10,975 bases of DNA, taken from JBEKHI01 sp050012355 (GTDB taxonomy: Bacteria; Actinomycetota; Actinomycetes; Streptosporangiales; Streptosporangiaceae). The DNA lies in the NCBI GenBank assembly GCA_050012355.1, contig JBEKHI010000491.1:1-10975 (forward strand), read 5' to 3'. A program made the translations under genes and the position numbers. The first letter of the stretch is position 1, and each line of letters opens with the position of its first letter. Positions 5,466-10,975 of this stretch are shown here, piece after piece. A model generated the notes under the pieces. The model worked only from the letters and a program-made list of their open reading frames with translations. It had not been told where the DNA came from and did not search any database.

Positions 5466-8069
5466 TTAGCTGCGAACGACCGCGCCGACCTGGCGGGCCG
5501 CTTCGGCGACGGCGGCGTCGCGGGCTTCGGAGGCCTCGGCCGCCGTCAGCGTCCGATCGGGAGCGCGGAAGCGGAGCGCGTACGCGAGCGACTTGCGCCC
5601 CTCGCCCACCTGGGAACCGCTGTACACGTCGAACAGCCGCAGGTCCTCCAGCAGCGGACCCGCCCCGGCCCGCAACGCGGCCTCCACCGCGGCGGCTGGC
5701 ACCTCCTCGGCGACGACCAGCGACACGTCCTGGGTGGCCAGCGGATACGCCGCCAGTTCCGGCCCCTGAACCGGTCCGGCACCCTCGGCCGCCGCGTACA
5801 CAACCTGCAGGTCGAGTTCGAAGGCCACCGTCCGCGGCGGCAGGCCGAATGCCTGAAGAACCCGGGGATGCAGTTCCCCCGCGTACCCGGCGACCCACTG
5901 GCGGTCGTCGTCCAGCTTCACGATCAGCGCGGCGCACCGGCCGGGGTGCCAGGGTGCCTCCCTGGCGGCCTGCACCTCGATCTTGACATCGGCCGCCTCG
6001 CCCACGGCCCGCGCGGACTCGATGATGTCGGACCAGGTCCAGGGGCGTCCCGGTCCCTGCCAGCCGGGCAGGTCCCGGTTGCCCGCCGCGACGGCGCCGA
6101 CCACGGTGGGCTGGGCGGGCAGCGCGGCGTCGATGCTGGCGAGCTCCGCGACGGACGGTCCCCGGTCGGTCGGCAAGACCGGAGCCGACGAAGAACCGCC
6201 CGGCCGCGGCCGGAACACGATGCCGGTCTCGAACAGCGCGGTGTCGGGGAAACCGCGCCCGATGTTGCGCAGCAGCACCCGGAACAGGCCAGGCAGCACC
6301 GTCGTGCGCAGCAGCGGCTGATCGTCGGACAGCGGGTTGGCGACGCGAACCGCCGGCCGCCGCATGTCCTCGGGCGGCAGCCCCAGGTCATCGGCGTCCC
6401 GCAGCGCTCCGAACACCTCGGACTCGACCTCCACGTACCCGGTCTCGGCCAGGGTGCGGCTGACGTCGCGGCGCAGCCGCTGACGCAGCGTCAGCCCATG
6501 ACCGGCCAAGGCGCGCGGCATCCGGGCCGGGATGTTCTCGTACCCCTCGAGCCGGATGACCTCCTCGGTGAGGTCGGCGGGGTCGGTCAGGTCCGACCGC
6601 CAGCTCGGCGGGGTGACGTGCAGCACCGGGACGAGGTACTCCTGCTCCGGGCGGGGCGCGGCGTCCCGGCGCCACGGAGCGATCGTCGGGGTTTGCGGCA
6701 CGGCGGCCTCGACGACCTCGCAGCCGACCTCACGCAGCCGGCGGACGACCGTGTCCCGGCCGTACACGACACCGGCCACCTGATCCGGGTAGTTGGCGGC
6801 CATCGTGATCGTGGTCTGCATGTGCGGCTCCTGCGTGTGCGTGCAGCCGGGCACGATCTGGCCACCACCGAGCAGCCGCAGCAGCGCGATGGCCTTCGCC
6901 GTCGCGGGGATCGGCAGCTCGCGGTCCACGCCGCGCTCGAAGCGGTAGGACGCCTCGGAGTGCAGTTTGAGCCGCCGGGATTCCTTGGCGATGCCGACCG
7001 CGTCGAAGTGCGCCCCCTCGATCACGACGTCCGTGGAATCGTCATCGATCTCGGTGGACAGGCCGCCCATCGTTCCGGCCATGGATATGGGTCCTGACTG
7101 GTCGGTGATCAGGATGTCGGCCGGATCGAGCGTGCGCGTGACGTGGTCCAGCGTCTCGAGAGTCTCACCCGGCAGCGCCCGCCGGACGACGATCTCGCCG
7201 GTCAGCTTGGTGCGGTCGAAGGCGTGCAGCGGCTGCCCCAGCTCGAGCATGAGGTAGTTCGTCACGTCCACCGCCAGCGACACGCTGCGAACGCCGCTGC
7301 GGGCCAGTCGCACTCGCATCCACAGCGGTGTGGCCGTGTGCGGGTCGAAGCCGTGGATCTCGCGCAGCACGAACCGGTCGCAGGCGGTCGGGTCGGCGAT
7401 GCGAGCCGGCCAGACTTGGTCGCCGACGGCGTCCAGCGGCGCGCCGAGCACGTCAGGTCCCGGGAGGTTCGTGCTGGCCGGGTCCTTGAACGGCACGTTG
7501 TAGGCGGAGGCCAGTTCTCGCGCGATGCCACGAATGGACACCGCGTAGCCCCGGTCCGGGTTGACCGCGATCTCCAGTACCTCGTCCCTGATCCCGGGGT
7601 ACCGGGTGAAGTCCTCGCCGAGCGGCGCGTCATCGTCGAGTATCAGGATGCCGGAGTGATCGTCGCCGATGCCGAGTTCCTTCACCGAGCAGATCATGCC
7701 CTCGGACACGTACCCGTAGGTCTTGCGCGCGCCGATCTCGAACCCGCCGGGCAGCATCGCACCCGGCTGCGCGAGCACGATCTTGTCGCCCACCGCGAAG
7801 TTGGTAGCGCCGCAGATGACACCGGCGGCGGCGTCAGTGGTCTGGTCGGCGCGCACCGCGACCTTGCAGTACCTGATCGGCTTCTTGAACCCGGGGAGTT
7901 CCTCGATGGACAGCACCTTGCCGACGACAACGCCGCGGATGTCGTGGCCTACAAGCTCGGCGGTCTCGACCTCAAGGCCCGCGGCGGTGAGCCGCGTCGC
8001 GACATCGTTGATGTCGACGGATTCCGGGATGGCGGCGTACTCGCGCAGCCAGGACAGGGGTACTCGCAT
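5466..8069 (-). CDS. pheT: PheT, phenylalanyl-tRNA synthetase beta subunit
   Basis: Beta subunit of the cytoplasmic alpha2-beta2 PheRS, which charges tRNA-Phe and edits mischarged Tyr. Its 867 residues are somewhat longer than the roughly 800 of many bacterial homologues. Seen in order: N-terminal MRVPLSWLREY, an EMAP-like tRNA-binding domain (about 43-155), the B3/B4 editing domain (about 222-395, with LAVDVTNYLMLELGQPLHAF near 265-284), B5 with PSWRSDLTDPADLTEEVIRLEGYENIP near 488-514, a synthetase-like core (about 520-760) and an anticodon-binding FDX-ACB domain (about 773-866). B5 carries an extra Pro/Arg-rich loop of about 25 residues near 456-480. The ATG lies 2 nt after the pheS stop, with GGAG inside the pheS end, so the two are translated together in a pheST operon. 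Confidence 0.98.
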   Translation of the reverse strand: MRVPLSWLREYAAIPESVDINDVATRLTAAGLEVETAELVGHDIRGVVVGKVLSIEELPGFKKPIRYCKVAVRADQTTDAAAGVICGATNFAVGDKIVLAQPGAMLPGGFEIGARKTYGYVSEGMICSVKELGIGDDHSGILILDDDAPLGEDFTRYPGIRDEVLEIAVNPDRGYAVSIRGIARELASAYNVPFKDPASTNLPGPDVLGAPLDAVGDQVWPARIADPTACDRFVLREIHGFDPHTATPLWMRVRLARSGVRSVSLAVDVTNYLMLELGQPLHAFDRTKLTGEIVVRRALPGETLETLDHVTRTLDPADILITDQSGPISMAGTMGGLSTEIDDDSTDVVIEGAHFDAVGIAKESRRLKLHSEASYRFERGVDRELPIPATAKAIALLRLLGGGQIVPGCTHTQEPHMQTTITMAANYPDQVAGVVYGRDTVVRRLREVGCEVVEAAVPQTPTIAPWRRDAAPRPEQEYLVPVLHVTPPSWRSDLTDPADLTEEVIRLEGYENIPARMPRALAGHGLTLRQRLRRDVSRTLAETGYVEVESEVFGALRDADDLGLPPEDMRRPAVRVANPLSDDQPLLRTTVLPGLFRVLLRNIGRGFPDTALFETGIVFRPRPGGSSSAPVLPTDRGPSVAELASIDAALPAQPTVVGAVAAGNRDLPGWQGPGRPWTWSDIIESARAVGEAADVKIEVQAAREAPWHPGRCAALIVKLDDDRQWVAGYAGELHPRVLQAFGLPPRTVAFELDLQVVYAAAEGAGPVQGPELAAYPLATQDVSLVVAEEVPAAAVEAALRAGAGPLLEDLRLFDVYSGSQVGEGRKSLAYALRFRAPDRTLTAAEASEARDAAVAEAARQVGAVVRS

Positions 8070-8071
8070 GT

Positions 8072-9172
8072 CTAGATCTCCGTCCCGAAGGCCCGGCTGA
8101 ACCGCACGTCACCCTCCACTGTGTCGCGGATGTCGCTGATCCCGTGGCCGACCATGAGCGCCCGCTCGATGCCGAGGCCGAACGCGAAGCCGCTGTACCT
8201 GTCCGGGTCGATGCCGCAGGCCACCAGGACCCGCGGGTTGACCATTCCGCAGCCCGCGATCTCGATCCAGCCCTGGGACCGGCAGGTGCGGCACGGATCG
8301 GCGCCGGGTTTCACCGACGCGCCCCGGCAGACGTGGCATTCCATCGACACGTCGGCGGACGGCTCGGTGAACGGGAAGTAGTCCGGCCGCAGCCGGGTTC
8401 GCAGTCCGGCGCCGAACATCGCGTCGACGAACGCCTGGATGGCGCCGCGCAGGTCCGCCATGGTGAGGCCCTCGTCAACCGCCAGGCCCTCGATCTGGTG
8501 GAACACCGGCAAGTGGGTCGCGTCGACCGCCTCGTTCCGGTACACCTTGCCCGGGCTCACCACGTACAGCGGCAGCGGGCGGGACAGCAGCGACCGGATC
8601 TGCACCGGGGAGGTGTGGGTGCGCAGCACCAGGCCGGACTCCGGCGGGTCAACGAACAGCGTGTCCTGCATCTCCCGCGCCGGATGGTCCGGCGGGATGT
8701 TCAGGGCGTCGAAGTTGTACCAGGCCGCCTCTACCTCCGGCCCCTCGGCCACCTCGTACCCCATCGCGACGAACACGTCCGCGAGCCGGTTACCCGTCGC
8801 GGTCACGGGGTGCATCGCACCCGGCAGCGCGGCGCTGCCAGGAAGCGTGACGTCGACCGTCTCCTGCTCGAGCACCAGGCGATCGCGGTCGGCCTCGAGC
8901 TGAGCCTGCCGGTCGGTCAGCGCCTGCTTGATCTGGGCACGGGCCGTGCCGACCCGCCGCCCGGCGTCCGCGCGGGCCTCCGGCGGCAGCGCCCCGATCT
9001 CCGCGCCGGCCACGGTGAGCGGCGCGCGGTCACCGGCGACCTGGGTGCGCGCCTGCTTGAGTTCGTCCAGCGTGCCGGCGTCGGCGATGGCGGCGAGCGC
9101 GTGCCGGGTGGCCTGATCTATCGCCTCAGGTCCGAGCGCGGCGACCTGCACCGGATCGTAGTTTGCGGACAT
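8072..9172 (-). CDS. pheS: PheS, phenylalanyl-tRNA synthetase alpha subunit
   Basis: Catalytic subunit of PheRS; it activates Phe with ATP and transfers it to tRNA-Phe. The 366-residue protein has an N-terminal helical arm (about 15-105) for tRNA, then the class II core: RTHTSPVQIRSLL near 184-196, motif 2 around GKVYRNEAVDATHLPVFHQIEG (208-229), FPFTEPSADV (266-275) and motif 3 GFAFGLGIERALM (328-340). Cysteines 279, 282, 294 and 297 form a CxxC...CxxC zinc-knuckle-like insertion, present in many but not all bacterial PheS. The ATG is supported by AGGA (9183-9180) seven bases upstream. pheT follows after 2 nt. No T-box leader is apparent in the 100-nt upstream gap. Confidence 0.98.
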   Translation of the reverse strand: MSANYDPVQVAALGPEAIDQATRHALAAIADAGTLDELKQARTQVAGDRAPLTVAGAEIGALPPEARADAGRRVGTARAQIKQALTDRQAQLEADRDRLVLEQETVDVTLPGSAALPGAMHPVTATGNRLADVFVAMGYEVAEGPEVEAAWYNFDALNIPPDHPAREMQDTLFVDPPESGLVLRTHTSPVQIRSLLSRPLPLYVVSPGKVYRNEAVDATHLPVFHQIEGLAVDEGLTMADLRGAIQAFVDAMFGAGLRTRLRPDYFPFTEPSADVSMECHVCRGASVKPGADPCRTCRSQGWIEIAGCGMVNPRVLVACGIDPDRYSGFAFGLGIERALMVGHGISDIRDTVEGDVRFSRAFGTEI

Positions 9173-9197
9173 CAGAAAATCCTGCTTCCTGGGTGGT

Positions 9198-9215
9198 CAG
9201 AGCTCCGCCGCTCTG
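9198..9215. other. Small hairpin in the pheS leader region
   Basis: CAGAGC (9198-9203) and GCTCTG (9210-9215) form a 6-bp stem with a 6-nt loop in the 100-bp gap between the kinase stop and the pheS start. On the transcribed strand the T-rich stretch (about 9225-9219) lies before, not after, the stem, so it does not act as its terminator tail. A role in pheS expression is conjecture. Confidence 0.3.
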
Positions 9216-9272
9216 CTTGCTAAAAGAATGGGCGGCTATCTCACGCGGCCCGCCAGGGCACGCGTCCGGCCA

Positions 9273-10355
9273 TCAGGCCGCGGGCGCCCCAGCGGGCAGG
9301 ATAAATCGGAACTCAGCCCCGCCACCGGGGGCGCGGCCAACAGTGATGGTACCGCCCTGAGCCTCTACCAGGCCCTTCACGATGTACAAGCCGAGGCCGG
9401 TGCCCCCGCGCCGCTTGCCTCGCCAGAACTGACGGAAGACGCGCGAGGCCAGCTCAGGCGAGATGCCCTCGCCCTGGTCAAGCACGGATACGGCGATAGC
9501 CGGACCGTCGCCATCAGAAGCGTCTTCCACCACGATAGTTACGATACCAGCCCCATGCCGGACCGCGTTTTCGACGAGATTGCCGAGGATCTGGTCGACC
9601 TTGTCCGCGTCCAGCCAGGTCTCGGGCAGATCGAGCGCGGCCCGTAGCCGGAACTTGTCCTCAGCCTCCCCAGAGGCAACCCGCCCGGCGAGCAGCTTGC
9701 GAGTCCGGTCCGGGATGTCGACCAGCTGGCGGCTGACCTCCATCCGGCCCGACTCGATCCTGGACACATCCAGCAGCTCGGTGATCAACCTGGTCACCCG
9801 GTCCGCGTCGGCGTTGATCGTCTCCAGCATGACCACCTTCTGGTCGTCTGTGAAACGGTGCCATTTGGCCAGCAGGGTCGCGGTGAAACCCTTGACGCTA
9901 GTCAGCGGGGAGCGCAGCTCGTGGGCCACGGTGGAGACCAGCTCGGCGCGGCTGCGTTCCAGCCTCGCTCGCTGCTGCGCGCCGCGCAGGCTGATAATGA
10001 GCCGCCGGACCAGGCCGCCGCGTTCGCGGACATACCCGGCCGAGACCAGCAACTCGGTGCCATCACCGAGGAAGAGCGAGCGTTCCGGGTGCCGGGTCCT
10101 GGTGCTGAGCCCGTGGTACGGGTCGACGAACATCCACCAGTCACGGCCGTCACTGTCGCGAAACGGAAGCACATCGCTGGCGAGCTTGCCGAGCGCCTCT
10201 TCGGCGGGGATCCCGGTGAGCCGGGAGGCGGCCCGGTTGAAGATGATCACCCGTCCGGCGTCGTCCGCGACCACCAGGCCGTCTGGCAGCTCGTCTGCCA
10301 GCAGCCTGTTACCCGGGGCCGCGAGCTCTCCCCGTTTCTCGGTGATGTCATCCAC
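9273..10355 (-). CDS. Soluble PAS-domain sensor histidine kinase
   Basis: Predicted cytoplasmic sensor kinase of about 360 residues with no membrane segment. Using numbering from an upstream ATG at 10379 (subtract 8 for the chosen start): a PAS domain at about 25-130 (LLADELPDGLVVADDAGRVIIFNRAASRLTGI region), the phospho-acceptor H-box STVAHELRSPLTSVKGF with His153, then the ATPase domain with N box NLVENAVRHG (267-276), G1 DQGEGI (301-306) and G2 GGTGLGLYI (325-333). All kinase motifs are intact. No response regulator is adjacent, so it is an orphan here. The GTG at 10355 is preferred because GGAGG (10370-10366) lies ten bases upstream, while the ATG at 10379 has only a weak GGG; either is possible. 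It lies between the rRNA methyltransferase and pheS, a placement also known in other actinobacteria, which suggests a link to translation that is not proven. Confidence 0.93.
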   Translation of the reverse strand: MDDITEKRGELAAPGNRLLADELPDGLVVADDAGRVIIFNRAASRLTGIPAEEALGKLASDVLPFRDSDGRDWWMFVDPYHGLSTRTRHPERSLFLGDGTELLVSAGYVRERGGLVRRLIISLRGAQQRARLERSRAELVSTVAHELRSPLTSVKGFTATLLAKWHRFTDDQKVVMLETINADADRVTRLITELLDVSRIESGRMEVSRQLVDIPDRTRKLLAGRVASGEAEDKFRLRAALDLPETWLDADKVDQILGNLVENAVRHGAGIVTIVVEDASDGDGPAIAVSVLDQGEGISPELASRVFRQFWRGKRRGGTGLGLYIVKGLVEAQGGTITVGRAPGGGAEFRFILPAGAPAA

Positions 10356-10570
10356 TGGGGCAATGCCTCCGTCCGGCATGACCCGTGCCGGTCGTTGAGT
10401 CTCGCGACACGGGTGACGGAATGTGATCAGACTCTAGCGCGGAAGACCGCCTTTATGACAGCCCTGCGCGCGGGATTTCTCTATGTTGTAGCGCAAATAC
10501 CCTATGCCACGAACGTCACTTAACCGACCGTTGGCCAGGTTACGTCCTGTGTCCGGGAGTGCCCGCTTTA

Positions 10571-10580
10571 CGCAATTGCG
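10571..10580. promoter_or_regulatory. Palindrome CGCAATTGCG upstream of the kinase gene
   Basis: A perfect 10-bp palindrome in the 275-bp gap between the methyltransferase stop and the kinase start, with a TTGCG repeated 10 bases further on. The gap has no convincing gene, terminator or clear promoter. This is a weak candidate operator. Confidence 0.25.
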
Positions 10581-10630
10581 CAGGTTGCGGGAGCGCTTCG
10601 GCCTGGAAAGCCCAGAAAACCGGGAAGATG

Positions 10631-10975
10631 TCAGACGCCCGCGCGCTGCGCGGTGGCGGTGGTGTAGAGGCACACGGCCGCGGCCGCGGCGAGGTTCAGC
10701 GACTCGGCCTTGCCGTAGATCGGGACCGCGACGCTGTCGTCGGCGAGGGCCACCAGCTCGGGCGGCAGACCCCAGGCCTCGTTGCCGAACAGCCATGCCA
10801 CCGGGCTCGACAGCAGCTTTCCTACCTCGGGGTCGTCAAGGCGGCGCCCGGCGCGGCCGTCGGCCGCTATCACGCGGAGTCCGGCGGCGCGCAGCGCGTC
10901 CGCGGTCTCGCTCAGCCGGGTGCCAGCGACGACCGGCAGGTGAAACAGGCTGCCCGCGCTGGCTCGCACGCACTT
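10631..10975 (-). CDS. SpoU/TrmH-family RNA 2'-O-methyltransferase (C-terminal part, runs off right edge)
   Basis: SAM-dependent SPOUT-fold enzyme that probably 2'-O-methylates a ribosomal RNA ribose; thiostrepton-resistance and RlmB-like enzymes belong here. The frame is open to the right edge and reads KCVRASAGSLFHLPVV, the usual start of the catalytic half. SPOUT motif 2 is seen as LFGNEAWGLPPE and motif 3 as VPIYGKAESLNLAAAAAVCLY, both forming the knotted SAM pocket. Only 114 codons plus a stop are present; family members are about 250-280 residues, so the N-terminal substrate-binding part lies outside. In actinobacteria this gene commonly follows rplT and precedes pheS, matching the context here. 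The exact RNA target cannot be told. Confidence 0.92.
   Translation of the reverse strand, partial: KCVRASAGSLFHLPVVAGTRLSETADALRAAGLRVIAADGRAGRRLDDPEVGKLLSSPVAWLFGNEAWGLPPELVALADDSVAVPIYGKAESLNLAAAAAVCLYTTATAQRAGV

Noticed and set aside
5184..7097. 637-codon plus-strand open frame antisense to pheT and its flank
   Set aside because: Arg/Gly/His-rich composition typical of a frame opposite a high-GC gene; pheT on the other strand is certain.
8144..9223. 359-codon plus-strand open frame opposite pheS
   Set aside because: Shadow of pheS with biased composition and no recognisable motif.
9173..9272. T-box riboswitch before pheS
   Set aside because: The gap is about 100 nt, too short, and has no T-box sequence; only a small 6-bp hairpin is present.
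10600..10625. Terminator after the methyltransferase gene
   Set aside because: The stem CTGG/CCAG is only 4 bp and the T-run precedes it on the transcribed strand.
10434..10796. 120-codon minus-strand open frame overlapping the methyltransferase end
   Set aside because: Out of frame with the SpoU motifs and Arg-rich; its tail only runs through the intergenic gap.

Overview
The window looks like high-GC actinobacterial chromosome. It has GC-rich third codon positions, GTG starts, a PheS with a four-cysteine insertion, and a gene order partly shared with streptomycetes and relatives: 23S rRNA methyltransferase, PAS histidine kinase, pheS, pheT, and the arginine cluster argC-argJ nearby. The genus cannot be told from the sequence. 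All large genes but one lie on the minus strand, so transcription runs mostly right to left.

Right part (about 5466-10975, minus strand): the C-terminal part of a SpoU/TrmH-type RNA methyltransferase, a soluble PAS histidine kinase with no response regulator beside it, then pheS and pheT, 2 nt apart, encoding the two subunits of phenylalanyl-tRNA synthetase. This is translation housekeeping with a sensor kinase embedded in it.

Middle part (about 1826-5465): a DHA3-like MFS exporter (minus), an AT-richer intergenic region, a membrane-bound GGDEF diguanylate cyclase with an intact active site and I-site (minus), and a small secreted lipoprotein (plus). The lipoprotein's 3' half lies antisense to the cyclase's C-terminal tail, an overlap of 199 bp. 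In the intergenic region two tandem plus-strand mini-ORFs (3966-3989 and 4035-4058) each have a good Shine-Dalgarno sequence. Both encode the same heptapeptide, MRTGSWS, although they differ at six nucleotides, all synonymous. This is the most unusual signal in the window.

Left part (1-1825, minus strand): argC followed by argJ with an ATGA overlap. argJ runs off the left edge and the rest of the arginine cluster probably lies beyond it. Upstream of argC, a promoter (TTGCAT, 17 bp, CATAAT) is covered by two ARG-box-like operators spaced 20 bp centre to centre, which implies ArgR repression by arginine.

No tRNA, rRNA, CRISPR array, transposase or clear rho-independent terminator was found.
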